From Gammaproteobacteria bacterium (lineage in GTDB: Bacteria > Pseudomonadota > Gammaproteobacteria > SURF-13): a stretch of DNA of 21,620 bases. Positions 1-7,792 of the stretch are shown here, piece by piece; positions within the stretch are counted from its first letter, which is position 1; the number at the start of each line of letters is the position of its first letter. The translations under genes and the position numbers were made by a program. The stretch spans positions 1-21,620 of the forward strand of contig JAMCTV010000082.1 in the NCBI GenBank assembly GCA_023381235.1. Reading direction: 5' to 3'. The notes beneath the pieces are model-generated. The model saw nothing but the letters and a program-made list of their open reading frames with translations, ran no database searches and was not told where the DNA came from.

Positions 1-617
1 ATGCCGCCAAGCTGTTTCAGATCAGCGGTTCGGCCACGGGCGTGCGCCTCAAGCTGGATGACATCTATGCCGCGCCCCTGATCGCGCGCGCGTTGCGGCA
101 GCAGTTGCCGGGCGACTTGAGCGTCACCGACTGGACGCAGCAGCACGTCAATTTCTTCCGCGCGGTGGCGATAGAGAAGCGCATGATGTTCATCATTTTG
201 ACGTTGATCGTCGCAGTGGCGGCGTTTAACATCGTGTCCACGCTGGTGATGGTGGTGCAGGACAAGAGGGCCGACATCGCCATTCTGCGCACCTTGGGGC
301 TTACGCCGCGCAGCGTGATGGCGGTGTTCATGGTGCAAGGCTCCGTCATCGGCGTGTTCGGCACATTGCTTGGCGTGCTGGGCGGCGTTCTGCTCGCGCT
401 CAACGTGGAAACCGTGGTGCCGTTCATTGAGCAGGTGTTCGGTATCCGTTTTCTGTCGCCGGATGTGTACCTCATCAGCGAACTGCCCTCGGAACTGCAT
501 TGGGACGACGTGGTGAATTCCGGCAACAGGTGGCTGATACTGGGCCTGCTGTCCACGCTGTATCCGGCCTGGCGCGCCGCGCGCACCCAGCCTGCGGAGG
601 CCTTGCGTTATGAATAG
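1..617 (+). CDS. lolC: Lipoprotein-releasing ABC transporter permease, LolC/E type (5' end cut by window)
   Basis: This is the C-terminal part of the inner-membrane permease that, with LolD, extracts lipoproteins from the inner membrane and hands them to the periplasmic carrier LolA. The frame is open from base 3, so the gene starts outside the window and about 204 residues are visible. They show the end of the periplasmic domain (GVRLKLDD), then a FtsX-type membrane domain: a long hydrophobic helix (MFIILTLIVAVAAFNIVS), the coupling segment DKRADIAILRTLG, a helix after SVMAVFMVQG, a short periplasmic loop, and a last helix ending in LYPAWRAARTQPAEALRYE, which is the usual LolC/E C-terminus. 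It overlaps lolD by 8 bp. Whether it is LolC, LolE or the hybrid LolF cannot be decided from this fragment; the position directly before lolD favours LolC or LolF. Confidence 0.92.
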   Translation, partial: AAKLFQISGSATGVRLKLDDIYAAPLIARALRQQLPGDLSVTDWTQQHVNFFRAVAIEKRMMFIILTLIVAVAAFNIVSTLVMVVQDKRADIAILRTLGLTPRSVMAVFMVQGSVIGVFGTLLGVLGGVLLALNVETVVPFIEQVFGIRFLSPDVYLISELPSELHWDDVVNSGNRWLILGLLSTLYPAWRAARTQPAEALRYE

Positions 618-1296
618 CGCGGCGGTGGTGCAGTGTAAAAAGCTGGACAAGACCTTTGCCGAGGGCGGTCTTTACGTCGAGGTGTTGCAGGGGGTGGATT
701 TCTCCGTTGCGCGCGGCGAGCGCGTGGCCATCGTCGGGGCATCGGGCTCCGGCAAGAGCACCTTGCTGCACCTGTTGGGCGGGCTGGACACGCCAAGCGC
801 GGGAGAGGTATGGATTACCGGCAAGGACATGGCGCACCTGGACGACGCCGAGCGCGGCTGGCTGCGTAACCGGGCGCTGGGATTCATCTATCAGTTTCAC
901 CACCTGTTGCCGGAATTCACCGCGCTGGAAAACGTCGCCATGCCGTTGTTGATACGCGGCGCCGCGCCGCGCGAGGCGGCTGAACGCGCTACGGCATTGT
1001 TAAAGCGGGTAGGGTTGGGCGAACGGCTGGCGCACAAACCGGGCGAGCTGTCCGGCGGCGAGCGCCAGCGTGCCGCCGTGGCGCGCGCGCTGGTGACGCA
1101 GCCGCAGTGCGTACTGGCGGATGAGCCGACCGGCAATCTGGACCGCCATACCGCGCAACAGGTGTATCAACTGATGCTGGAGTTGAATGAGGAGCTGGGC
1201 ACCAGCCTGGTGGTGGTGACGCATGATCCCGATCTTGCCGCGCGTATGCAGCGTGTGCTTACCCTGAAGGACGGGGCATTGAGCGCTGCCGCATAA
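610..1296 (+). CDS. lolD: Lipoprotein-releasing ABC transporter ATP-binding protein LolD
   Basis: Cytoplasmic ATPase of the LolCDE lipoprotein-release complex, 228 aa, the usual length. Visible motifs in order: Walker A GASGSGKS at residues 43-50, ABC signature LSGGERQR starting at 147, Walker B ending in D171-E172 (ADEPTGNLD), and the switch histidine H205 in VVVTHD. The stretch FIYQFHHLLPEFTALENV between Walker A and the signature is typical of LolD. The ATG lies inside the last codons of the permease gene (8-bp overlap), which suggests translational coupling. The gene is followed by a 104-bp gap before exbB. Confidence 0.96.
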   Translation: MNSAAVVQCKKLDKTFAEGGLYVEVLQGVDFSVARGERVAIVGASGSGKSTLLHLLGGLDTPSAGEVWITGKDMAHLDDAERGWLRNRALGFIYQFHHLLPEFTALENVAMPLLIRGAAPREAAERATALLKRVGLGERLAHKPGELSGGERQRAAVARALVTQPQCVLADEPTGNLDRHTAQQVYQLMLELNEELGTSLVVVTHDPDLAARMQRVLTLKDGALSAAA

Positions 1297-1400
1297 ATCA
1301 AGGCTGGGCTTTGCGGCCAAGGCGCTATTTGTTACATTACTGAAACTTATCTCAAAATCCCTCCCTGCAAGGCAGGGGGCCTAAATTAAGGGCTGAACAA
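1297..1400 (+). other. lolD-exbB intergenic gap with small hairpin
   Basis: This non-coding gap of 104 bp is more AT-rich than its surroundings. It holds a short hairpin, CCCTGC (1363-1368) with GCAGGG (1372-1377), extendable by a G-U and a C-G pair. No run of T follows, so it is not a convincing intrinsic terminator. A weak promoter-like pair (TTGTTA, 17 bp, TCAAAA, starting near 1329) could drive the exbB operon, but the -10 is poor. The exbB start is GTG with only a weak ribosome-binding site. Confidence 0.35.
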
Positions 1401-2036
1401 GTGCTGGAACTATTCAAGGCAGGTGGCTGGCTGATGTGGCCGATTTTATTCTGCGGCATCGGCGCGGTGGGCATCATATTGGAACGTTTCTGGTCGCTGC
1501 AGACCAGATACGTCGCGCCCAAGGGATTGCTGTTCCAGATTTGGCAATGGGCGAAAAGCAGCCAGCTCACGCCCGCCAATATCAATGCGCTGCGCGACAG
1601 CTCACCGCTCGGCCGCGTGCTTGCGGCGGGCCTGGATAATCTGCACCACAGCCGCGAGATAATGAAGGAGAGCATCGAGGAGGTCGGGCGGCACGTGGTG
1701 CACGAACTGGAACGCTATCTCAACAGCCTGGGCACCATCGCCTCGGTGAGCCCGTTGTTGGGATTGCTCGGCACCGTGTTCGGCATGATCCAGGTGTTCA
1801 GCGCCATCAACGTGCACGGCGTGGGCAATCCCACGGAAATGGCGGGAGGCATCGCCAAGGCGTTGCTCACCACGGCGGCGGGGTTGTCTGTGGCGATTCC
1901 GAGCCTGATGTTTTACCGCTACTTCCGCGGGCGCGTGGATGCGTTCGTGGTGATGATGGAGCAGGAGGCGATCAAGATGGTCGAGACGCTGCACGGCGAG
2001 CGTGCAGGCGAACCTGGCGCGAAGAAGCCGCAATGA
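1401..2036 (+). CDS. exbB: ExbB/TolQ/MotA-family proton channel protein
   Basis: Inner-membrane proton-channel subunit of 211 aa that works with ExbD to convert the proton-motive force into mechanical work. There are three membrane segments: near residues 10-31 (WLMWPILFCGIGAVGIILER), in the LGTIASVSPLLGLLGTVFGM region, and in GIAKALLTTAAGLSVAIPSL. The last two form the conserved channel core of the family. It lacks the N-terminal periplasmic extension of some ExbB proteins and is closer in size to the short forms found next to lpxK in proteobacteria. Start is GTG. The stop overlaps the exbD start (ATGA). No tonB is adjacent, so the partner is not visible; the neighbours msbA and lpxK suggest an envelope role. 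Confidence 0.92.
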   Translation: MLELFKAGGWLMWPILFCGIGAVGIILERFWSLQTRYVAPKGLLFQIWQWAKSSQLTPANINALRDSSPLGRVLAAGLDNLHHSREIMKESIEEVGRHVVHELERYLNSLGTIASVSPLLGLLGTVFGMIQVFSAINVHGVGNPTEMAGGIAKALLTTAAGLSVAIPSLMFYRYFRGRVDAFVVMMEQEAIKMVETLHGERAGEPGAKKPQ

Positions 2037-2455
2037 ATCTGCGCGCGCCTCGCAGGGAGGAGCCCGGTCTCGACCTGATACCGCTCATAGACGTGGTGTT
2101 CATGTTGCTCATCTTCTTCATGGTGACCACTACGTTCAACCGCGACTCCGGTCTGCAAATCGAACTGCCTACGGCTGAGGCGGAACAGACGGAACCCAAG
2201 GCGGATACGATAGAAATCACCATAGACGCGGAAGGGCGCTACTACGTCAATCAGCAGGCCCTTATCAATACGCAGTTGGACACCTTGAAGCGCGCCATCG
2301 AGCAAACTGCCGGTGAACGCCGTGATATGCCGTTCATCATCAGCGCCGACGCCAGGACGCCGCATCAGGCGGTGGTGAGCGCCATGGACGCAGCGGCCCA
2401 GTTGGGGTTTGTGCGCATCACCTTCGCCACCCAACAGGCTGAAGACGGGAGCTAA
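2033..2455 (+). CDS. exbD: ExbD/TolR-family biopolymer transport protein
   Basis: Partner of ExbB, 140 aa. It has a short cytoplasmic N-terminus, a single membrane helix (LIPLIDVVFMLLIFFMV) and a periplasmic domain. D20 in PLIDVVF matches the essential membrane aspartate of ExbD/TolR that carries protons. The periplasmic part contains the usual ITIDAEGRYYVN strand and the segment ISADARTPHQAVVSAMDAA. It starts inside the exbB stop (ATGA), and its own TAA is immediately followed by the GTG start of msbA, so the three genes are probably translated together. Confidence 0.93.
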   Translation: MNLRAPRREEPGLDLIPLIDVVFMLLIFFMVTTTFNRDSGLQIELPTAEAEQTEPKADTIEITIDAEGRYYVNQQALINTQLDTLKRAIEQTAGERRDMPFIISADARTPHQAVVSAMDAAAQLGFVRITFATQQAEDGS

Positions 2456-4240
2456 GTGTTACAGCCGTCGGCCGCACAGCCCGTTGCAGGCGTCAAGGTG
2501 TACCGGCGCCTGCTTAGTTACGTCAGGCCTTACTGGCGCGCCTTTCTGGTTTCGGTGCTGGCCATGGCGCTGTTTGCCGCTACCGATACCGGCTTTGCCG
2601 CCATCATGAAGCCGCTGCTGGACGGCAGCTTCGTCGCGCGCGACGCTGATGCCATCCGCTACGTGCCGCTCATGCTGATCGGCCTGTTTGTGCTGCGCGG
2701 CATCACGGGATTCCTTTCCGATTACTGCGTCAACTGGGTAGGACGCAACGTGGTGCGAGACGTGCGCCGCGCCATGTTCGAACAACTGCTGCGTCTGCCT
2801 GCCTCATTTTATGATGCGACCTCATCGGGGCAATTGCTGTCCAAGCTGACTTACGATGTGGAGCAGGTGGCGCAGGCCTCAACCAGCGCCCCGGCTATCG
2901 CATTGAAGGATACGCTCACGGTAGCGGGCCTGCTGGCCTGGATGTTTTACCTCAACGCCCTGCTCGCCGCCGTATTCGTCCTCGCCGGTCCGCTTATCGC
3001 GCTGCTGGTGCGTTATGTAAACCTGCGCTTTCGCCGCATCAGCACGCGTCTGCAACACTCCATGGGCGATGTGACGCACGTGGCGGAAGAAGCGATACAG
3101 GCGCAGCGCGTGGTCAAGGTGTTCGGCGGGCGGCAGCATGAAATGGAGCAGTTCGGCAAGGCCAATGAATCCAACCGCCGCCTCAACATGAAACTCGCAG
3201 CCACCTCAGCCGCCAGTACCGGCGTGATCCAGCTCATCAGCGCGACGGCGCTCGCCGCCATCATCTTCATCGCCACGCTGGATTCCGTGCTCGCCACCAT
3301 CAGCGTGGGCAGCTTCATGTCCTTCGTCGCGGCCATGGTGCTGATGATGGGGCCGATGAAGCGCGTCACCAGCGTCAATGCCGTGCTGCAGCGCGGCATC
3401 GCCGCCGCGCAAAGCATCTTTACCTTGCTCGACACCGATGTGGAACGCGATACCGGCACGCAGCGCATTGCGCGCGCGCAGGGTGCGCTTGCCTATCAAC
3501 AGGTCAACTTTGATTACGGCAAGGGTCCGGTGCTGCGCGACATTAATTTCGATGCGCGCGCCGGACAAACCGTAGCCCTGGTGGGCCGATCCGGCAGCGG
3601 CAAATCCACCCTGGTGAGCCTGCTGCCACGCTTCTACGACGTGACATCGGGCCGGATCACGCTGGACGGGCAGGACATCCGCGCACTCACCATGGAAAGC
3701 CTGCGCGACCAGATCGCGCTGGTAAGCCAGGAGGTGGTGCTGTTCAACGACACCATCGCACGCAACATCGCTTACGGCAAACTGGCGCAGGCGGGCGAAC
3801 AGGCAGTCATCATGGCCGCCGAGGCCGCGTACGCGATGGAATTTATCCGCAACCTGCCGCAGGGACTCGATACCCTGGTGGGTGAAAACGGCGTGCTGCT
3901 CTCCGGAGGACAGCGGCAGCGCATCGCCATCGCGCGCGCATTGTTGAAGGATGCGCCGGTGCTGATACTGGATGAGGCCACCTCCGCGCTGGACAGCGAG
4001 TCGGAGCGTTACATTCAGGCCGCGCTGGAGCGTCTGATGCAGCGGCGCACCACGCTGGTGATCGCGCACCGCCTGTCCACCATCGAGCGCGCCGACATGA
4101 TTCTGGTGCTGCATGAAGGCCGTATCGTGGAGAGCGGCAGGCACGCCGAACTGCTGGCGCAAAACGGCCACTACGCGGCGCTGCACCGCATGCAGTTTCA
4201 TGACTCGCCGCAACCGCAGCCTACCGAAGCGCACTATTGA
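2456..4240 (+). CDS. msbA: Lipid A export permease/ATP-binding protein MsbA
   Basis: Homodimeric ABC exporter of 594 aa that flips lipid A-core from the inner to the outer leaflet of the inner membrane. The N-terminal half carries a six-helix exporter domain, including SVLAMALFAATDTGFAA, MFYLNALLAAVFVLAGPLI and FMSFVAAMVLMMGPMKR. The C-terminal ATPase has Walker A GRSGSGKS at 377-384, signature LSGGQ at 482-486, Walker B with D506-E507 (LILDEATSALD) and the switch histidine in LVIAHRLST. The start is GTG directly after the exbD stop. The neighbouring lpxK and kdsB make the lipid A assignment strong against other exporters of the family. Confidence 0.95.
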   Translation: MLQPSAAQPVAGVKVYRRLLSYVRPYWRAFLVSVLAMALFAATDTGFAAIMKPLLDGSFVARDADAIRYVPLMLIGLFVLRGITGFLSDYCVNWVGRNVVRDVRRAMFEQLLRLPASFYDATSSGQLLSKLTYDVEQVAQASTSAPAIALKDTLTVAGLLAWMFYLNALLAAVFVLAGPLIALLVRYVNLRFRRISTRLQHSMGDVTHVAEEAIQAQRVVKVFGGRQHEMEQFGKANESNRRLNMKLAATSAASTGVIQLISATALAAIIFIATLDSVLATISVGSFMSFVAAMVLMMGPMKRVTSVNAVLQRGIAAAQSIFTLLDTDVERDTGTQRIARAQGALAYQQVNFDYGKGPVLRDINFDARAGQTVALVGRSGSGKSTLVSLLPRFYDVTSGRITLDGQDIRALTMESLRDQIALVSQEVVLFNDTIARNIAYGKLAQAGEQAVIMAAEAAYAMEFIRNLPQGLDTLVGENGVLLSGGQRQRIAIARALLKDAPVLILDEATSALDSESERYIQAALERLMQRRTTLVIAHRLSTIERADMILVLHEGRIVESGRHAELLAQNGHYAALHRMQFHDSPQPQPTEAHY

Positions 4241-4250
4241 TCCTGCGATC

Positions 4251-5240
4251 GTGAAACGGCCGGAGCACTATTGGTATAGCAAAAATCCCGTTGCCCTGGC
4301 GCTGCTGCCCTTGTCCTGGCTGTTCCGCATTGCAGCCGCCCTGCGACGCCGCGCTTACCGGGGAGGGTGGCTCAAGATGCATCGCTTGTCCGTTCCCGTC
4401 ATTGTCGCGGGCAACATCACCGTGGGCGGCGCGGGCAAGACGCCGCTGGTCATCTGGCTGGTGGAATTTTTACGCGCCAAGGGCTACCGTCCCGGTGTGG
4501 TGAGTCGCGGTTACGGCGGAAACACGCGCCTGCCGCGGCTCGTATTGCCGGACAGCGATACGCGCGAAACCGGCGATGAGGCGGTATTGCTGGCCCGCCG
4601 CTGCGCCTGCCCGGTGATGACCGGCAAAGACCGTGTAGCCGCTGCGCGCGCCTTGACAGGGCAATGCGATGTCGTCGTCAGCGACGACGGCCTGCAACAT
4701 TACGGGCTCGCGCGTGACATTGAAATCGCCGTGGTGGACGGCGCGCGCCGCTTCGGCAACGGTTTTTGCCTGCCCGCCGGGCCGTTGCGCGAACCGGTTG
4801 CGCGCCTGAAACAGGTGGATATGGTGGTGGTGAATGGCGTCGCCGCCGGACAGGGTGAGTTCAGCATGCGCCTTGAACCGCTGGGCTTGCGTAATCTGCA
4901 ACAGGAAAGCGTCACGCGTAAATTCGACGATTTCAGGACCGATACCGTCCACGCCGTCGCCGGTATCGGACATCCGCAGCGTTTTTTCGTTATGCTGCGC
5001 GAACACGGGCTCGCGATCATCGAACACGCCTTCCCCGACCATCATCCTTTTACGCCGGCCGATCTCGATTTTGCCGATGACAGGCCGGTACTCATGACCG
5101 AGAAAGATGCGGTAAAATGTAAACGCTTCGCCAAGCCGGATTACTGGTATCTGCCGGTGCAGGCCAAGCTCGATGCGGCGTTTGATAACCGGTTGTTGCA
5201 GCTTCTAAAAGAGCGGGCTCATGGACAAAAAACTGCTTGA
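4251..5240 (+). CDS. lpxK: Tetraacyldisaccharide 4'-kinase LpxK
   Basis: Phosphorylates the 4' position of the lipid A disaccharide to give lipid IVA, at the cytoplasmic face of the inner membrane. I chose the GTG at 4251 because it gives 329 aa and the family's usual beginning (KRPEHYWYSKNP); the same frame is open upstream, but that part is the msbA 3' end read out of frame. A hydrophobic N-terminal helix (residues 13-31) is the membrane anchor. The P-loop GNITVGGAGKTP covers 54-65, followed by SRGYGG and the SDDGLQHY segment typical of the family. The gene begins 10 bp after msbA and its last 20 bp overlap the next gene. Confidence 0.95.
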   Translation: MKRPEHYWYSKNPVALALLPLSWLFRIAAALRRRAYRGGWLKMHRLSVPVIVAGNITVGGAGKTPLVIWLVEFLRAKGYRPGVVSRGYGGNTRLPRLVLPDSDTRETGDEAVLLARRCACPVMTGKDRVAAARALTGQCDVVVSDDGLQHYGLARDIEIAVVDGARRFGNGFCLPAGPLREPVARLKQVDMVVVNGVAAGQGEFSMRLEPLGLRNLQQESVTRKFDDFRTDTVHAVAGIGHPQRFFVMLREHGLAIIEHAFPDHHPFTPADLDFADDRPVLMTEKDAVKCKRFAKPDYWYLPVQAKLDAAFDNRLLQLLKERAHGQKTA

Positions 5241-5406
5241 AATTCTGGTGTGCCCGGTTTGCAAGGGACAGCTTGTTTATCAAAAATCCGCGGCGGAGTT
5301 GATCTGCAAATGGGACAAGCTCGCCTACCCGGTGCGCGATGACATCCCGGTGATGCTGGAGAGCGAGGCGCGCAAGCTGAGCGGCGAAGAACTGGATGCG
5401 CTTTAA
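5221..5406 (+). CDS. ycaR: Trm112/YcaR-family small zinc-ribbon-like protein
   Basis: Small protein of 61 aa of the Trm112 family (YcaR of E. coli, UPF0434), found between lpxK and kdsB in many proteobacteria. It carries the CPVC pair (C11, C14), a third cysteine at C29 (LICKWDKLAYP) and the conserved DDIPVMLESEAR segment. Trm112 proteins elsewhere activate methyltransferases; the bacterial partner is not known from this sequence. It overlaps lpxK by 20 bp and kdsB by 11 bp, so its translation is probably coupled to both. Confidence 0.92.
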   Translation: MDKKLLEILVCPVCKGQLVYQKSAAELICKWDKLAYPVRDDIPVMLESEARKLSGEELDAL

Positions 5407-6157
5407 GGTCATCATCCCGGCGCGCTATGCGTCCACGCGCCTGCCTGGAAAACCCCTGCGTGAGCTGGCCGGCAAGTCCATGTTGCAACATGTTTTCGAG
5501 CGCGCGTGCGCAAGCGGCGCGGAGCAGGTCATCATCGCCACCGATGACGAGCGCATCCGCGCCGCCGCGCACGCGTTTGGCGCGCAGGTGTGCATGACCT
5601 CCGAGGCGCATGCCTCCGGCACCGACCGTCTGGCCGAGGCTGCGCAACAGCTTGGTCTCGCCGATGACGAGATCGTGGTCAACCTGCAGGGCGACGAGCC
5701 GCTGATGCCGTCCGCTCTCATACGCCAGGCGGCGGAGACGCTGGCCGCGCACCCTGACGCCAGCGCGGCGACCATATGCGCCCCCATCAAAAGCGCCGAA
5801 GAGTTATTCGATGTGCATGTGGCAAAGGTGGTCATGGACAGCCGGAGCAACGCGCTGTACTTCAGCCGCGCGCCCATTCCCTGGCAGCGCGCGGCATTTG
5901 CCCAAAACCGGCGCGACCTGCCGCCTGACGCCGAGTACTACCGGCATATCGGACTGTATGCCTATCGCGTGGGATTTCTACAGCAATTCGTGACTTGGCC
6001 GCCGTGCGCGCTGGAGCAGGCGGAGTCGCTGGAACAATTGCGCGTGCTGTGGAACGGACACAAGATACAGGTGGCGCTGGCCTGCGCCGCGCCCGGCCCC
6101 GGCGTGGATACGGAACAGGATTTAACCAGGGCGCATGAACTATTGCTCGGCCATTAG
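5396..6157 (+). CDS. kdsB: 3-deoxy-manno-octulosonate cytidylyltransferase (CMP-Kdo synthetase)
   Basis: Activates Kdo with CTP to CMP-Kdo, the donor for the inner core of lipopolysaccharide, in the cytoplasm. It is 253 aa, the usual length. The nucleotide-binding N-terminus VIIPARYASTRLPGKPL, the IIATDDERI segment, the VNLQGDEPL motif and the RAPIPW and HIGLYAYR segments all match KdsB. The start ATG lies 11 bp inside the Trm112 gene. It is the last gene of the plus-strand envelope block; its end overlaps by 18 bp the end of a small gene on the other strand. Confidence 0.96.
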   Translation: MRFKVIIPARYASTRLPGKPLRELAGKSMLQHVFERACASGAEQVIIATDDERIRAAAHAFGAQVCMTSEAHASGTDRLAEAAQQLGLADDEIVVNLQGDEPLMPSALIRQAAETLAAHPDASAATICAPIKSAEELFDVHVAKVVMDSRSNALYFSRAPIPWQRAAFAQNRRDLPPDAEYYRHIGLYAYRVGFLQQFVTWPPCALEQAESLEQLRVLWNGHKIQVALACAAPGPGVDTEQDLTRAHELLLGH

Positions 6158-6418
6158 TTCCAGAGCCGCAAAGTCGGTGTGCAGCGCATCGGCCGCCGCA
6201 TCCCACGCCAGAACGGTGTACAGCTCCGCCACCCGGCGGTGCGCCTCGCCGTGCTGGTCGGGCTGGATCACATCGTGAGCAGACAAATCCTGCAACACCA
6301 GCGCCGGCCCGTCCTCCAGCACCTCGATGATGCGGCATTCGAGACCATGGTGGCGCACACGGCGGCCTATCAGGCCGCGCAGCTTGTCCAGGCCGGGCTT
6401 TTCATGCGCGGGCAACAT
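6140..6418 (-). CDS. Conserved-looking hypothetical protein, 92 aa
   Basis: A small minus-strand gene between kdsB and the phosphatase gene. The product begins MLPAHEKPGLDKLRGLIGRRV and contains CRIIEVLEDGPALVLQD, IQPDQHGEAHRR and a hydrophobic C-terminal part. The sequence looks like a real soluble protein with a beta-rich core, and I recall similar unnamed proteins in gammaproteobacteria, but I cannot assign a function. The plus strand over the same bases also has an open frame (6179-6460), but its product is arginine/histidine/glutamine-rich and looks like a shadow. No strong ribosome-binding site precedes the ATG. Without this gene the 300 bp between kdsB and the phosphatase would be empty. 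Confidence 0.68.
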   Translation of the reverse strand: MLPAHEKPGLDKLRGLIGRRVRHHGLECRIIEVLEDGPALVLQDLSAHDVIQPDQHGEAHRRVAELYTVLAWDAAADALHTDFAALELMAEQ

Positions 6419-6460
6419 TTGCCAAGACTAATGAATCTGATTATCAATTGGAAGGGCTAG

Positions 6461-6934
6461 ATGATTAAAGTGTTATTCGTCTGCATGGGCAATATCTGCC
6501 GCTCACCGCTGGCGGAGGGAGCCTTTTCGCGGCTGCTGGAACAGCATCAGCTTGGCGATTTCATCAGCGTGGATTCCGCCGGCACCCACGATTACCACGC
6601 CGGTGAGCCGCCCGACCCGCGCGCCCAGGCGACCGCCTTGCGGCGCGGCATGGACATCAGCATCCAGCGCGCGCGTCTCGTGCAGCGGGAAGATTTCGCG
6701 CGCTTCGATTATATCCTGGCCATGGACCGGCAGAATTATGCGCGGCTTGCAAAACTGTCCGTGCCGGAAGACAGGCACAAGCTCAGGCTGTTTCTCGAAT
6801 ATGCCCCGCACCTGGGCGAGACTGAAGTGCCCGATCCGTATTACGGCGGCCCCGGCGGATTCGAGCGCGTGCTGGATATGGTCGAGGAAGCGGCGCAGGG
6901 ACTGTTGGAGCATATCCGCAAGCATCATCTTTAA
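6461..6934 (+). CDS. Low-molecular-weight protein-tyrosine-phosphatase family protein
   Basis: Cytoplasmic phosphatase of 157 aa. The N-terminal P-loop CMGNICRS places the nucleophile at C8 and the phosphate-binding arginine at R14; the general acid is D125 in VPDPYYGG. A purine-rich ribosome-binding site (GAAGGG, 6451-6456) precedes the ATG. Members act on tyrosine-phosphorylated proteins such as capsule kinases (Wzb type), but no capsule genes are nearby. It lies 6 bp before a fructosamine-kinase homologue, an arrangement in which characterised relatives remove phosphate from protein-bound ribulosamine 5-phosphates. That function is the more likely one here, by context only. Confidence 0.93.
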   Translation: MIKVLFVCMGNICRSPLAEGAFSRLLEQHQLGDFISVDSAGTHDYHAGEPPDPRAQATALRRGMDISIQRARLVQREDFARFDYILAMDRQNYARLAKLSVPEDRHKLRLFLEYAPHLGETEVPDPYYGGPGGFERVLDMVEEAAQGLLEHIRKHHL

Positions 6935-6940
6935 AGGTTC

Positions 6941-7792
6941 ATGCGCCGTAATTTATCCAATGCGATAGCCGGGGCGCTGGGCCAATCCGCGCGCGGCGCT
7001 CAGCCCCTGCACGGCGGCTGCGTCGGCGAGGTGTATCAAGTCACATTGGACGATGACACGCGCATCGTCGCCAAGGTGGACGATCAGGGGCGGCTGTCTT
7101 GCGAAGGCGATATGCTGCGCTATCTCGCCGCACACAGCAAACTGCCCGTGCCCGCCGTGCTGCACAGCTCGGCGCAACTGCTGCTGATGGAGTTTGTGCC
7201 GGGGGAAAGCCATTTCAATGACACCGCCCAGCGGCACGCGGCGCAGTTGCTCGCGGCCCTGCACGGCGTCCGCGCACCCGCTTTCGGTTTCGAGACCAGT
7301 ACGCTGATAGGCGGCCTGCACCAGCCCAACCCCTGGAACACGTCGTGGCTGGAGTTTTTCCGTGAGCAGAGGCTGCTTCATATGGGCGGGGAGGCGCTGC
7401 GCGCCGGACGTCTGCCGCAGCGCTTGTACGCGCGCCTGGAAAAATTCGCGGCCAATATAGGACGCTGGCTGAGCGAGCCGGAGCACCCTTCACTGATTCA
7501 TGGCGACGTATGGACCACCAACGTGCTGGCGCAGAACGGACGCATCACCGGCTTCATTGATCCGGCGATCTACTATGGGCACCCGGAGATCGAACTGGCC
7601 TTCACCACGCTGTTCGGCACCTTCGGCAGCGCGTTTTTTGAGCGTTATCAGGAGTTGCGTCCGTTAAAGCCCGGATTTTTCGAGGAACGGCGCGATATCT
7701 ACAATCTTTATCCGCTGCTGGTGCACGTGCGGTTGTTCGGCGGCGGCTATGCCGCTTCAGTGGATCAGACTCTCAGCCGTTTCGGTTACTAG
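6941..7792 (+). CDS. Fructosamine/ribulosamine 3-kinase family protein
   Basis: Kinase of 283 aa with the aminoglycoside-phosphotransferase fold. The nucleotide loop is near the N-terminus (LHGGCVGEVYQV), the invariant lysine is in RIVAKVDD, and the catalytic loop HGDVWTTN has D189 and N194, with the metal-binding D207 in GFIDPA. NPWNTSWLEFFREQRL and the YYGHPEIELAFTTLFG segment are typical of fructosamine-3-kinase homologues. Bacterial members characterised so far mainly phosphorylate ribulosamines and erythrulosamines on lysine, starting their removal from glycated proteins. The ATG is 6 bp after the phosphatase stop. Its stop codon TAG lies in the left end of the repeat element that follows. 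Confidence 0.92.
   Translation: MRRNLSNAIAGALGQSARGAQPLHGGCVGEVYQVTLDDDTRIVAKVDDQGRLSCEGDMLRYLAAHSKLPVPAVLHSSAQLLLMEFVPGESHFNDTAQRHAAQLLAALHGVRAPAFGFETSTLIGGLHQPNPWNTSWLEFFREQRLLHMGGEALRAGRLPQRLYARLEKFAANIGRWLSEPEHPSLIHGDVWTTNVLAQNGRITGFIDPAIYYGHPEIELAFTTLFGTFGSAFFERYQELRPLKPGFFEERRDIYNLYPLLVHVRLFGGGYAASVDQTLSRFGY

Noticed and set aside
1361..1379. Hairpin before exbB as a terminator of lolCD
   Set aside because: The stem is short and not followed by a run of T.
3206..4234. Long open frame on the minus strand opposite msbA
   Set aside because: Histidine/glutamine/arginine-rich composition without motifs, fully antisense to clear MsbA domains; typical of GC-rich shadow frames.
4113..4250. 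Upstream in-frame extension of lpxK inside msbA
   Set aside because: It is the msbA 3' end in another frame; the GTG at 4251 gives the family N-terminus and length.
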